From the NCBI RefSeq assembly GCF_000151665.1, contig NW_013171860.1, positions 551,293 to 615,292 of the forward strand: DNA of 64,000 nt. Reading direction: 5' to 3'. The notes beneath the pieces are model-generated. The model saw only the letters and a program-made list of their open reading frames with translations. It was not told the DNA's origin and searched no databases. The position numbers and the translations under genes were made by a program. The stretch is from Blastocystis hominis (lineage: Eukaryota; Sar; Bigyra; Opalinata; Blastocystidae). Numbering within the stretch: the first letter of the stretch is position 1; the number at the start of each line of letters is the position of its first letter. This document shows positions 36,620 to 46,302 of the stretch, piece after piece.

Positions 36620-38455
36620 CTAGGACTTCATGAATGCCATCTGGACATGGCACTTCCGCCTCTCATCTAGCCACCGCGCCGGAACCTCCTTACCGCATGC
36701 CAGGTGATCATCGATGATCCCTCTACCTACCATCTGCAGCACTTCCTGTGCTATCCTCTCCGTCGTCTTCAGGTAGGTGTTCTTCGTTGACCACCATTCC
36801 AGCCTACTATCTATGAGATCGCCCAACGTGCGACTCAACCACCTCCCCTTCCACATACATCGCAATCGCTTTGATACCAGAATAGGATACACCGGAGGCA
36901 TATCCAACTCCAGTTCCAACGATGGAATGCATGTGGAAAACTTCCCGGTGGCTTGTAGGATGTAATTGAGACCTCTGTTTAGCACTGATTGTACACTCCT
37001 TGCCTCATCCTTGTTTCCGCCCCATACTTCTGCTCCATAGAGCCCGGATGTCAGCACTACACTCTGAAGTACTTTGACTCTTAACTGTGCCGGAATTCTG
37101 TAGTTGCATAGGAATCGCTTTTGGCTACCTAGGAGCATCTCCATCCTCCCAATTCTCGCATCCATCATCCCTTTACTGTCCAGTTTGGGGGTGATCTTCA
37201 CTCCTAAGTAGGTATATTCCTCAACTACCGCTATCGGTTCTCCTTGGAGAATCCATTCTCTTCCTTCATAGTTTGCGTTCTTCTCGGCAGTACCAAATAG
37301 CATCACACCACATTTGGCATGCCCCACAGACATCTCCCATGTATTCGCCCACTCCGAGACATGATCCAGCAACTTCTGCAATCTGTCTGCCGTCCTCGCA
37401 AATACCACGATGTCATCCGCAAACATCAAACCCTCAACCTTGGGTTCCCAAGAGAATAGTCTCTTCTTTGGTTTAGGGAGGATGCCGTTAATGAAGATCG
37501 AGAACAATATCGGAGATAGTGGACAGCCTTGACGTAGACCTCTCTCTAAGGGTACTTTCGGGGATCGCAATTGACCCACTCGTACGCTTATGTAAGATCG
37601 GTCATACAGGGTTCGGATAAAATTGTACGTTTTACCCGATATCCCGTAAGCTCGTAACTTATACAACAGTGCTTCATGGGGGACCGTATCGTACGCCTTC
37701 TTAAAATCGATAAAGCATACAAAAGCCTGCAACTCGTCTTCCGGCAGCCTTATTCGATTTTTCATCGCTCGCGCTTCGATAGTCCATCGTTGTATAATCT
37801 CGATCAAAGCTCCGACCTGCCCTACACACTCCTGTTCTGGACGGAAACCCGCCTAGGCATCCGACAGGAAGTGCTCCTTCTCAAAGACGGAGCTGATACG
37901 ACAAGCTATCACTGCCGCCACGATCTTCACGCACACAGGCATCAAACTGATACCTCTGTAATTGTTCATGTCCGTCAAATCTCCCTTTTTCGGTACCGAA
38001 ACTACCGTAGAAGTCATCAAGTCCTCTGGTATGTTCCCATGGAAGATGGCATTCAGTACTCTCAGCAATATGTACGCTAGTCCTCGATCCCCTCGAGGCC
38101 ACTTATTTCGCGTTATTGCCTTGTATACTTCTCCTGGAATACCATCTATACCCGAGGCCTTCCCGTTTGCCATCGTCTTCACTACTTCTCGAACCTCCTT
38201 CCAGGATATGTCTTTATTCCAGTACTCTTCGCTCCCGCACATACCCTGGTTTTGAGGCTTGTTCACCTCAAACTTCTCCCAGTATCCGAGATCCTTGCTA
38301 TGGCCATTTCCTTTTGACCCTAGCTTCCTGTAGTGTTCAGCCCACAAATCAGCCACTTCGTGCTCGTCGGTACACAGCCTACCACTTGCAGGATCCTTTA
38401 TCACCATCGCCTTCCTGCTCTTCTCCTCGTTCAGCTGTTTCCCTATCCATGCCAC
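36620..38455 (-). pseudogene. LINE reverse transcriptase (interrupted)
   Basis: The upstream half (37,853-38,455) carries the usual pre-RT and finger segments: KASGIDGIPGEVYKAI, VVSVPKKGDLTDMNNYRGIS and LMPVCVKIVAAVIACRISSV. After one in-frame TAG come GFRPEQECV, FVCFIDFKKAYDTVPHEALL, GLRQGCPLSPILFSIFINGI and the catalytic FADDIVVFA. Thumb and C-terminal segments follow (YLGVKITPKLDSKG, SGLYGAEVWGGNKDEARSVQ) to a TAG near 36,620. Catalytic Asp residues are intact in both the FIDFKKAYD and FADD boxes, so the damage is limited. No zinc knuckle is seen after the thumb. Confidence 0.85.
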
Positions 38456-38814
38456 AGTCTGCGGCTATCATTCCGGAGTTGGGATTCTATACCGCTATGA
38501 ATCGCACGTATCTTCTCTTCTTCCTTGTACTGCTTTATGGCTCTCTGGCACTTCTTCATCAGGGCTCTCTCTTCCTGCGATAGTTCCTCTCCTCTGTGTC
38601 TCTTCTTCAGTAAATTCCGTCTCTTCTCCGCCAATCTCTTTATCTTCCTCGGAAACGGCTTCTTTACTCTTTTACCAGGTTTGGGCGCTCGGACCATTCC
38701 TTTCTGCTCCAGCGAGTCTTTCAATTCCACTAGGAATCGAGACACAGCCTCGCTACTCTCGCCCTCTATCAACCCCTGGTACCGGCTGATGTCAAACTTG
38801 GAGTCATCCAAATC
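38456..38814 (-). pseudogene. LINE linker region upstream of RT, truncated
   Basis: A basic helical segment (KPGKRVKKPFPRKIKRLAEK, then RRNLLKKRHRGEEL) is typical of the linker between endonuclease and RT in LINE ORF2. It is open into the Polinton-like terminal repeat, but the coding resemblance stops at about 38,814. Confidence 0.7.
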
Positions 38815-39190
38815 AGTAGTAGGGAAATGGCGCATAAAGCGCGAAAATTTTTTCGGCCCTTTTTCTGCCATTTTTATTCCTGACTGCCATTTTATTCCTG
38901 GCTGCCTTTTTGACCATTGTCTGCTTGCCCACCTCGAGTACCATGGCGCATAAAGCGCGAAAAATTTTTTCGGACCTTTTTCTGCCATTTTTATTCCAGG
39001 CCTCCTTTTTTTTAACCTGGCTGCCTATTTCTACCTGGTCTCCTTTTTAGGCCATTTTCTACCTGGCAACCTTGATGGCCATGGCGCATAAAGCGCGAAA
39101 ACCTTTTCGGCTATTGGGGGAGCTTTGCTCCCCCGGGGAAGCTTCGCTTCCCCCATTGTCTGCCAATTTGGTAATTGTCTGCCCTTTATA
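38815..39190 (+). repeat. Left terminal inverted repeat of the Polinton-like element
   Basis: About 376 bp made of three tandem units starting ATGGCGCATAAAGCGCGAAA at 38827, 38943 and 39081, with CTGCC- and TACCTGG-rich filler between. The inner edge ends TGTCTGCCCTTTATA, which matches the inner edge of the right repeat. It holds a double-hairpin insertion at 39116-39154 that the right repeat lacks. Confidence 0.85.
39116..39154. repeat. Double-hairpin element 1, in left terminal repeat
   Basis: Two adjacent perfect hairpins: GGGGGAGCTTTGCTCCCCC (39116-39134) and GGGGAAGCTTCGCTTCCCC (39135-39153). It is flanked by ATT on both sides. The matching spot of the right terminal repeat (60806-60808) has a single ATT and no hairpins. 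Confidence 0.9.
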
Positions 39191-39231
39191 CACTGTTTGA
39201 TAAAGAAAACAAAGTAAAAACAACATTTCCT

Positions 39232-42200
39232 TTACATGTCCTTCAATCGGTAATGTCCAAACGCCAGTGTGTGCACGTTGTCGTCCAAGATCCAACGTTT
39301 GTTATCTGTGCAAGTCATAAGTGTCTTGGTCTGCTCCTTCGTGCTGATATCGAAGGCCTGGTTGTTGATGCGTTTGAAGCTGCCTTCGATCACTGCATCC
39401 TCCTTCTTCTCGGCCTCAAGGACACGCTTGTACAAATCGATGTTCTTCACGCTCATTCTCTCACCATCGATCACCACGTTGCGAGGTACTCCCTTTGCTG
39501 CGTTGTGTATCACATGCTTCTCATCAACCAAGCAGTACATCTTCGGTCTCAGTCCCACGAACTCCGTGATGCGATGTCCGTTGTGCTCGTCCTTAAAGAT
39601 GGGACCAGGCAACTTCTTGTTGAAGTTGAGGAACGAGTCCAATGAAGGGAACTTGCTCTTGTCCACTTCATGCTCGTAATACTTCACGAGTTCTCCATAG
39701 AAGTAGCTAGTGTTATCCAATTCCGAGAAGTCGAATGATTTGTACATGTCACACATCTTGTGAACGATGTTAGCGCGATCGTGCAGTTGTACAATGAGTG
39801 AATCCGTGTCCTGTCCCAACAACTCCACGGTGTCGAATGTGTTCTTGAGCACGTTGTAGTAGAAATCGTAGATGATGTGTTTGGACATGTCGAGAATGGC
39901 GAACCCGATGAAGAATGGCTTCTCTACCCTGCGCACCGGTGTGTTCAGCTTGATGCCAATCAAATTCTCGGAATACATGGTAGTCCCAGCAATCATGTCG
40001 TACCCATGCTTCTGAATGATGGCTTCACGTTCATTCCATGTGCTAGCGAACTTCACCTTCATTCGCTTCAACCCAGTCTCAACGAATTTGCCATAGGTCG
40101 AGTTTGCTAACAGCTTATACAGGTTCTTCTCCACAGTGGTCTTGGACTTCGCTCGTTTCTCACTCAGCATGTTGACATACTCGAATATGAATGGTGCCTG
40201 CTTGAATCGAATGAGGTGGTGAATGTGTGTGACACGATATCCCTGTTGAATGCCCAGTTGCAACAGTGAGTAATGCACGAGATACTTTTGACGAGGTACA
40301 AGATCACAGATGAGCTTCGGTGTATTCACCTCTTTCACTTTGTCCACAATGTCGTTCTTCTCTGCGTACTTCTTGATTCCATCGGAGTACATGCCCGCCT
40401 TCTGTACGGGGAAGAATGGCAGATCATTGAACTTGTCGTGTAACTCCACTGGTGCCTCGATGTCACACTCGATGAAGAATCCATACTTGCCGAACGTCTT
40501 GAGTGATTGCACCCACCCATTCGGGTCACGATTGATCCTCTCCATCACTTCTCGTCGCTCGGGTACACCCACCAACTCATAAGGCATCATTCGATGCATG
40601 GCTCCACCGTACAGGTTGTTGGCGTCCAGGTAGTAGATGCCTTGGGACGACGTTGCTTGCTCCTTGTTGTCAATGTCAACCTTGGCATGTCGTTTCACGA
40701 TCTGTGTGATTCCTCCTCGCAGGTTCTTCAACAATCGCATGAAGTCATCGATATCATTTGTCTCCATCAATCGAATGCCCTTGCTCTCATAGAATTCACC
40801 CATGCGATTCAAGAACACTTTCACCAGTTGTTTCTCGGCGAGTCCCTCGTTGGAGTTGATGCGCATGATGTACTGAGCCCATTTCCTTGCGAGGGTCATG
40901 AGGCTACTCTCGCTATGATCGCCCTCCATTGTGACCTTCAAGAAGAGTGAATAGGCCATTTGTGGTGCTGTGATGTAGTGCATGGGATCAACACCGAATG
41001 CATTCAGTGTGGTGTTTCGGAAGTGTTCGAAAGCATCAGCCATGAGAGTCACATCGAGTACATTGTACAATTCGTAGTATTCACCCCATGTCTTGATATC
41101 GAAGGTCTTCCACAGCTTCACCATGTGATCATATTCGTCTTGTGGCATCATTTCACCTTTCATATCATCAATGCATTGCTCACGAGAAGGAATGGTGGTG
41201 TTATTCAATGTGTCGTACGATTTGATGAGACTGTAGAACATGGGTTCTTTCCGTGTCAACAGATCGATGTATTCATCATTCCATTGCTTGCCTCGAGACT
41301 CGCAATACTTGCGTAGTTGTTGTTTGGTGTGCACATAGAGGCCCAAGTTACCTCCAAGTGTCTGTGCAACGATGGAACGCAGTGGACTGCTGATGAGCTT
41401 TAACGAGTCCTTGAATTGAATGCCATTGTACTCGATCTGCATCTCCTTGTCTTCAGTGGTTGGAATGACTTCGAGATTCCCACCAGGCATCGTCGCGATG
41501 AGCTTCATGATGAATGTGAAGTCGTAGTGCGATCCATTGTGGAAGTAAACTGGCAGACGATAGTTCTTCTTGTTGAATGAGAGTTGTAGGTTACACTTGG
41601 TGCAACAGGTGCAGATGTATTGCCCGGCTTCGAAGTGGCGCACTTCTCCCTTTCCTGTGGTGTATTCACCTGCCACATGTGCGTGATGACGTACCTTATC
41701 GTCCTCCAGTTTCTTGCGACAGAAGGGACACACGGTTGTTGCACGAAAGTCCTTCTCGATGCTCGGAGAGTTCTCGAGGGGTAATTCATCGAATAGATAT
41801 GTTTTCACACTCCCTTGCAATTGCACGAGATAGTCCATGAAAGGACGAAGCTCCTCTTCGCTCTCATGTGGTGCATGGAAGACTCGCAGTTGGGTATCAA
41901 TGGCAGGGATACGTGACACGGCTAGACAGGATAACATGATTGGCTTGTGTCTGTTCTTGTCGTCAATGGCTGACTCGAAGTCAGCGTACACGACGACCGG
42001 TGCTGGCATTTCATATCGCTGGTTGGTGAATCGCAACCGAGTTTCCTCGTTCGCCAAGTCGTACTCTTCGCTTTCATTGACGAGTTCTCGATGTGCTTGT
42101 ACTTCGTGAGCATGAACGGCTTTACGAGATCCGAAGAAGTCGTCACAGAACCTGCACTTCACGTTTCTTGCTGTATGTCTATTCTTCACATCACTCTGAC

Positions 42201-43698
42201 GAAAGATACGATGTTTGAAATCGCTCAAGTCCTTGATGTACAAGAAATGCTTGGGAATTTCTTCCCTCTCCCGTGTATCATTCACAATGCAAAGCGACAC
42301 ACATGGGGCAACTTCGTTGCCCCGGGAGCAACTTCGTTGCTCCCCACATCCACTCTTCCTTTTCGGCTTGTACACTTGATAACACGTGAATAGATCGTAT
42401 TTATCCTCGGAGTTGTCATCGTATCCAGGCAAGAGTGTGACCTCGAATACATTGAGAGAGACTTTCAACAGTTCTTCCAATCTCGCAAAATTCTCTTCAC
42501 TCGCGTTGAAGGGTGCATTGTCGCGAATGTTCATCGCCTCCTCCACCTCGTGAATGGTCACTCCGAACACCTTGTTCTTGTCGGGTTGCTTCCACCACTT
42601 GTTGTACACACTCGCATCGCCCATCTTGCGATTTGCAATAATCTTGTGCCCGCCTTCACTTGCCAGGATGAGACACCGTTGCAGACATCGGTTGTCATTG
42701 ATATTCGGGTTGACCGCCGTCTGTCCAATGATAAAAGGTGTGTGGTGCTTGTAGCCCACGAATGTCCGTAGTGGGAACATCTCAATGTGGAAGCCGATCC
42801 ACCCATGGTACACGAACCCACTTCCCTCTGTCTCCTGTTCCTCTACACCATTTCGGTACCACTTCAGGTAGTCCTTGATCCACTCATCGATACGATCTCG
42901 GCGAACGATGCGGAGGTGTCCCAATCGATCATCGGTGAGGTTGAGAATCTTGGGATCTCCGTCATGTGTCAACATGAGGTTGTATGCCATGATGGTGACG
43001 AAACACTGGTTGTACTCGCGCATACCAGTCATGATAAACTTCTTCACGATCTCATTGAACTCCTCGCTTTCATCGAATACGAGGTTGATCGGTTCCACTT
43101 CCTCATCGCCCTTTTCACCCGGTAGTCGAACCCACAGTCTCTTGTCATCATCGTTATTGAGCCGGAAGTCCTTCTTGGTGCGCTTCTCATTCATCCATTC
43201 CTTGTACATATCTCCTTCCACAGTGTGATAGTACGTGAGTGCATACCCGAGTGACGAGTTGATCACGTCCGACAAGCGCCCTTCGGCCACTTTGCGATCG
43301 AACCGAGCGAATGCCTTATTGCGACGTGCTTCACGTCTCTTCTCCACCGTGTTCATGAACTCAGGCAACGGACGACCTCGCTTGTCACCGAATTCATGTC
43401 CATTCCATTCATACTCAAGAAATCGCTCGTTCCATGTCTTGCTTCCAACAATCAGATACTTACGCTCACCTTTGGGATCACTGACGCGCCTATGTGTCAC
43501 TCGTCTGTTAGGTGTTACTTGTTTCAGCCCGAATACCTTGTTCGACAGATACGCTCGTGAATCAGGAATGGTCTGATCGGTGAACTTCCCATCGATCATA
43601 TAGTACTTGGCTGCTAATCGTTTCCAGATTTGACTCCCAACCTTAATCTTTCGTCCAGTCTCAGGGTTAATAGTATATTCGTCGCGAAAAGAATCCAT
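39232..43698 (-). CDS. Protein-primed type B DNA polymerase of the Polinton-like element (1,488 aa)
   Basis: This polymerase would copy the linear element from its ends. Exonuclease motifs are VVVYADFESAID (Exo I), FHNGSHYDFTFI (Exo II) and YNVLDVTLMADAF (Exo III). Polymerase motifs are YLDANNLYGGAMHRMMPYE (A), NLYKLLANSTYGKFVETG (B) and LLGQDTDSLIVQL (C). Zinc-binding clusters CRFCDDF...H and CPFCRKK...CTCCTKC lie between the N-terminal region and the exonuclease. The N-terminus has two NPETGRKI/VGSKTW-type blocks shared with the next upstream gene. Residues about 452-465 come from double-hairpin element 2. The gene starts in TATATATAAATGG. Confidence 0.95.
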   Translation of the reverse strand: MDSFRDEYTINPETGRKIKVGSQIWKRLAAKYYMIDGKFTDQTIPDSRAYLSNKVFGLKQVTPNRRVTHRRVSDPKGERKYLIVGSKTWNERFLEYEWNGHEFGDKRGRPLPEFMNTVEKRREARRNKAFARFDRKVAEGRLSDVINSSLGYALTYYHTVEGDMYKEWMNEKRTKKDFRLNNDDDKRLWVRLPGEKGDEEVEPINLVFDESEEFNEIVKKFIMTGMREYNQCFVTIMAYNLMLTHDGDPKILNLTDDRLGHLRIVRRDRIDEWIKDYLKWYRNGVEEQETEGSGFVYHGWIGFHIEMFPLRTFVGYKHHTPFIIGQTAVNPNINDNRCLQRCLILASEGGHKIIANRKMGDASVYNKWWKQPDKNKVFGVTIHEVEEAMNIRDNAPFNASEENFARLEELLKVSLNVFEVTLLPGYDDNSEDKYDLFTCYQVYKPKRKSGCGEQRSCSRGNEVAPCVSLCIVNDTREREEIPKHFLYIKDLSDFKHRIFRQSDVKNRHTARNVKCRFCDDFFGSRKAVHAHEVQAHRELVNESEEYDLANEETRLRFTNQRYEMPAPVVVYADFESAIDDKNRHKPIMLSCLAVSRIPAIDTQLRVFHAPHESEEELRPFMDYLVQLQGSVKTYLFDELPLENSPSIEKDFRATTVCPFCRKKLEDDKVRHHAHVAGEYTTGKGEVRHFEAGQYICTCCTKCNLQLSFNKKNYRLPVYFHNGSHYDFTFIMKLIATMPGGNLEVIPTTEDKEMQIEYNGIQFKDSLKLISSPLRSIVAQTLGGNLGLYVHTKQQLRKYCESRGKQWNDEYIDLLTRKEPMFYSLIKSYDTLNNTTIPSREQCIDDMKGEMMPQDEYDHMVKLWKTFDIKTWGEYYELYNVLDVTLMADAFEHFRNTTLNAFGVDPMHYITAPQMAYSLFLKVTMEGDHSESSLMTLARKWAQYIMRINSNEGLAEKQLVKVFLNRMGEFYESKGIRLMETNDIDDFMRLLKNLRGGITQIVKRHAKVDIDNKEQATSSQGIYYLDANNLYGGAMHRMMPYELVGVPERREVMERINRDPNGWVQSLKTFGKYGFFIECDIEAPVELHDKFNDLPFFPVQKAGMYSDGIKKYAEKNDIVDKVKEVNTPKLICDLVPRQKYLVHYSLLQLGIQQGYRVTHIHHLIRFKQAPFIFEYVNMLSEKRAKSKTTVEKNLYKLLANSTYGKFVETGLKRMKVKFASTWNEREAIIQKHGYDMIAGTTMYSENLIGIKLNTPVRRVEKPFFIGFAILDMSKHIIYDFYYNVLKNTFDTVELLGQDTDSLIVQLHDRANIVHKMCDMYKSFDFSELDNTSYFYGELVKYYEHEVDKSKFPSLDSFLNFNKKLPGPIFKDEHNGHRITEFVGLRPKMYCLVDEKHVIHNAAKGVPRNVVIDGERMSVKNIDLYKRVLEAEKKEDAVIEGSFKRINNQAFDISTKEQTKTLMTCTDNKRWILDDNVHTLAFGHYRLKDM
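42305..42345. repeat. Double-hairpin element 2, inside the polymerase gene
   Basis: GGGGCAACTTCGTTGCCCC followed by GGGAGCAACTTCGTTGCTCCC, flanked by ACAT on each side. It is read in frame as residues about 452-465 of the polymerase, in a weakly conserved stretch between the N-terminal blocks and the first zinc cluster. Confidence 0.9.
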
Positions 43699-43729
43699 TT
43701 ATATATAGGCGACAAATTCTTTAAGTGAC

Positions 43730-43740
43730 CAAAGTGAAAA
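43730..43740 (-). promoter_or_regulatory. TTTTCACTTTG motif upstream of the polymerase gene
   Basis: Located 32 nt before the polymerase start and downstream of the neighbouring stop, on the coding strand. It is one of five intergenic copies of this ten-base word in the element. Function unknown. Confidence 0.5.
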
Positions 43741-43776
43741 TGGCGTGACTTGGAAAATAGTTATGGAATTTCCAGC

Positions 43777-44202
43777 CTAGAATGGGAAAATCGCATGGCC
43801 ATCTTCGTCATATTCGAATTCATCGATGTCGACATACTCAGACTCGGACGACGAATCGTCTGAATCGTCGTTTGCGAATATCTTGTTGATGTCTGGATCA
43901 TTATCGTATGCTTTGGCTTGTTCTTTCGTCATCTTCACCCATTTGCCACCTCGTGGTCTATAGTTTTCATGGAGTAACTCGTAGTATGCTGTGCCACCAA
44001 TAATCATGGAGCGATTGCTGGGAGAAAGCATTCTCGACTTGGGAACGTACTTCGTCGTATCCGGTGGTAATGGTTTGTCGTACAAGCGATTCAATTTCTC
44101 GTCGTACTTGTATCCACGCTTGAGAAGGTTCCAGAAGCGAACTCCGTTGATTTGAATTTCTCGTCCTGTATTGGGATTCAAAGTGTGAGTAGGTCTATTC
44201 AT
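43777..44202 (-). CDS. Small acidic-tailed protein with NPxTGR blocks (141 aa)
   Basis: It opens with LNPNTGREIQINGVRFWNLL and has a second block SMIIGGTAYYELLHENYRP. The same pair (INPETGRKIKVGSQIWKRL and YLIVGSKTWNERFLEYEW) heads the DNA polymerase encoded just downstream. The NPxTGR signature resembles small adaptor-like domains of large DNA viruses (2-cysteine adaptor type), but the cysteines are absent, so the family is uncertain. The C-terminus is acidic (NDDSDDSSSESEYVDIDEFE). Start context AATATATAAATGA. Confidence 0.6.
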   Translation of the reverse strand: MNRPTHTLNPNTGREIQINGVRFWNLLKRGYKYDEKLNRLYDKPLPPDTTKYVPKSRMLSPSNRSMIIGGTAYYELLHENYRPRGGKWVKMTKEQAKAYDNDPDINKIFANDDSDDSSSESEYVDIDEFEYDEDGHAIFPF

Positions 44203-44254
44203 TTATATATTTATATATTTATATTTTCTCTTTTAACCCTAGATGCTTCCCTAA

Positions 44255-44764
44255 ATGAAGTACAAGAAAACAGAAAACAACACATGGTCTTCCCTGGTAC
44301 GCACTTGTGAGGACGAGAATATCGAACTCGCCGACATCATCATTCACACCAAGTATCCGATCAATTCCGAGCGTCTATTCGGCTTTAGTGTTTGCACTCC
44401 GCAAGCAAATGTGAACTGTGGTCTGATATTGCACGACTATGATTGCATCGAGATGACATTGGATGAAACTCGTCCACCTTTGTTTACCGAGGATGAATGG
44501 GAGTATCTATTGCCTCAATTGAAATCCAACGGTCTGCTCGGTGTGCCTTTGAACGTGTTTTGGAGGGGCAACTCACTGCCTCCTCACATCATCGGTGTAA
44601 CGACCGAGAATCGTGCTGTTTACTTCTTCTCCAACTACTATGTACGCGTGGTCTACAAAGTTGTGGATGATGAAGTGCCTCCCGAGTTGTCCGATCTGTT
44701 CATCGATGATGGTGCGTGTTTGAAGGGTGTGTACGTTCGTGCATATCAAAGACAAAGTAAATAA
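44255..44764 (+). CDS. Polinton-like element protein, 169 aa, unknown
   Basis: An intact frame starting in CTAAATGA, divergent from the 141-aa gene and 8 bp before the next plus-strand gene. It is a soluble, mixed-charge protein with RPPLFTEDEWEYLLPQL and two aromatic runs (AVYFFSNYYVRVVYKV). No family recognised. The stop lies inside CAAAGTAAATAA. Confidence 0.6.
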   Translation: MKYKKTENNTWSSLVRTCEDENIELADIIIHTKYPINSERLFGFSVCTPQANVNCGLILHDYDCIEMTLDETRPPLFTEDEWEYLLPQLKSNGLLGVPLNVFWRGNSLPPHIIGVTTENRAVYFFSNYYVRVVYKVVDDEVPPELSDLFIDDGACLKGVYVRAYQRQSK

Positions 44765-44772
44765 AAAAGTAA

Positions 44773-45366
44773 ATGTCGTACATTTTCAGCAGCAATGGAA
44801 ACAACTACACGTTCAAGAAGCTCGACAACATGCTCATCAATATGCCAGAGAAGGACGGTCATCATGTGCTAATTCGAGAGACAGTGGATGGCGTTCCTCA
44901 GTACTCGTGGGGTAGTACACCTTCCTACATCGTGAAAGCGAACGAAGCATTTGTCTTCGAGTACACACCAGAAACTACCGAATCATTCAATAGCGAATGG
45001 GGTGGTGATGGTATGCCGCCTATGCCGTCCGGATCGTACCTGATAACCACGACTGTCATAACGTACCTTCCTGACGACATGTTCAACGATTGCACGTCAA
45101 TCGAATCGGTGGTTGAAAAGGGTTATCGAGTGCTAGTCACGTTTGACAACACGCCTATCCTAGACAGACCGTACATCGATACATTGAATAGTCTTGTGTC
45201 TCATACTGGTTATGCTGTTGTGAATATTGGGGGAAGCGTTGCTTCCCCCTACAACTCTCCTGTCCTTCGTACGTATTCGAATCTCCCTCTCATGCTTCTA
45301 GGTGGTGTAAAGAGCATCACGATCGTTTTCGAACATTTAGGCGACGTTGTTTCTGACTCCTCGTAA
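44773..45366 (+). CDS. Polinton-like element protein, 197 aa, unknown
   Basis: It starts MSYIFSSNGNNYTFKKL in context GTAAATG. No family recognised; predicted soluble, rich in beta-type residues. Residues about 153-159 (GGSVASP) are encoded by a single perfect hairpin at 45229-45249. Its 3' end overlaps the convergent integrase frame by 50 bp. Confidence 0.6.
   Translation: MSYIFSSNGNNYTFKKLDNMLINMPEKDGHHVLIRETVDGVPQYSWGSTPSYIVKANEAFVFEYTPETTESFNSEWGGDGMPPMPSGSYLITTTVITYLPDDMFNDCTSIESVVEKGYRVLVTFDNTPILDRPYIDTLNSLVSHTGYAVVNIGGSVASPYNSPVLRTYSNLPLMLLGGVKSITIVFEHLGDVVSDSS
45229..45249. repeat. Single GC hairpin, inside the 197-aa gene
   Basis: GGGGGAAGCGTTGCTTCCCCC: nine-base-pair stem, GTT loop, C-G closing pair. 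It is the same type as one half of the double-hairpin elements. Confidence 0.85.
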
Positions 45367-46300
45367 TGGGTCGATGTGACCTTGCTGCATCTCGCAATGC
45401 ATTGGGTTCCTTTCGACTCTTGGATCGCGTGACTGGAGGTGCTGGCTGTGGTTTGCATTTGCTTGCCAGGAGTTCCCAATGATAGCACTTCTGCTTGCTA
45501 CCGCTTTCCATATTCTTCACTTCGTACATCAATGGCATGAATCGATCGTCAATGTCAACAACTTGATACAAGTCCTGAGACCATTTGCTCGTCAATGATC
45601 GCTTTTCCAGAACACGAGGTCTTCGTGTCACTCGAACATAATCACCCACATCGAATTGAGGCGTCGTGTCCTTCGCTGTCATGTTGGATGGTTCTGTCTT
45701 CTCCGTGTACAAGATGTTGTTGTTCCAAATGTCATTGGGTGTATATCCGGTGTCTCTGTTCTTCCTTGCATTGTGTCTACGAACGGCACCATCGATCAAA
45801 TCGAACCACACACCTTTCGATTGATTGAATGGAACCATGATGTCTTCCTTGATATCTCGGATTGCTCGTTCGGCTAGTACTGCCTTATTCGCTGAATCCA
45901 TGTGATACATGGTGATGTCATACTTGTCCAAGATGTTGGTACGAAAGATGGCATTGGTGAACTCGGTGCCTCGATCAGAGCAAATATGCTTTGGTGCACC
46001 GTATGTTTGAATGATGTCCTTCATCGCATGCGTGACTTCTGTGGCACTCTTGCTCTTCAGTCGCCGAGCCATCAGGTATTTCGAATATCCATCAATGCAT
46101 ACAAGGACATACTTGTATCCACGATTCTTGTGGAATCCTGTACTCTTCTGGCTGCCCAACACTTCCTGAATCCATTTGTCTTGTTTGGAAGAGAAATCGA
46201 TGAGATCGATGAAGTATATGTTTCTCTTGAATGAACTGATGATCACTCGAGTTGCACCTTTTCGCTTGGCTGGTTTCCGTAGTTCCTTGATCTCGTTCAT
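45317..46300 (-). CDS. Retrovirus-like integrase of the Polinton-like element (327 aa)
   Basis: The rve-type catalytic core shows IYFIDLIDFSSK (first Asp), HICSDRGTEFTNAIF (second Asp) and NKAVLAERAIRDIKEDI (Glu), the DDE pattern of Polinton and retroviral integrases. RRHNARKNRDTGYTPNDIW is the usual block after the core. The C-terminal QFDVGDYVRVTRRPRVLEK is an SH3/chromo-like tail domain. The start codon at 46300 lies in the palindrome GTTCATAAATGAAC, shared with the divergent 79-aa gene. It would insert the element into chromosomal DNA. Confidence 0.92.
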   Translation of the reverse strand: MNEIKELRKPAKRKGATRVIISSFKRNIYFIDLIDFSSKQDKWIQEVLGSQKSTGFHKNRGYKYVLVCIDGYSKYLMARRLKSKSATEVTHAMKDIIQTYGAPKHICSDRGTEFTNAIFRTNILDKYDITMYHMDSANKAVLAERAIRDIKEDIMVPFNQSKGVWFDLIDGAVRRHNARKNRDTGYTPNDIWNNNILYTEKTEPSNMTAKDTTPQFDVGDYVRVTRRPRVLEKRSLTSKWSQDLYQVVDIDDRFMPLMYEVKNMESGSKQKCYHWELLASKCKPQPAPPVTRSKSRKEPNALRDAARSHRPITRSQKQRRLNVRKRS

Positions 46301-46302
46301 AA

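Larger units (their letters stand above)
36533..38814 (-). mobile_element. 5'-truncated, damaged LINE (non-LTR retrotransposon)
   Basis: On the minus strand the element runs from a linker region (38,814 down to about 38,450), through a reverse transcriptase, to a short 3' UTR and a tail of TTTG repeats at 36,537-36,556. No endonuclease domain is present: the sequence starts inside the linker, exactly where the left end of the Polinton-like element begins. There is no RNase H after the polymerase. Coding damage is visible: a frame change near 38,450 and an amber codon near 37,850 (DA*AGFRPEQ, where Gln is expected). It is therefore inactive. It has no clear target-site duplication. Confidence 0.85.

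Noticed and set aside
38827-39101. Tandem units in the terminal repeats as a CRISPR array
   Set aside because: The units are 97-138 bp apart with related filler, occur inverted at both ends of a transposon, and no cas genes exist; this is a eukaryotic genome.
45317-46300. Integrase as evidence of an LTR retrotransposon
   Set aside because: No LTRs, gag or reverse transcriptase lie in the same element; the only reverse transcriptase belongs to the separate LINE. Polymerase B, ATPase and protease fit a Polinton-like element.
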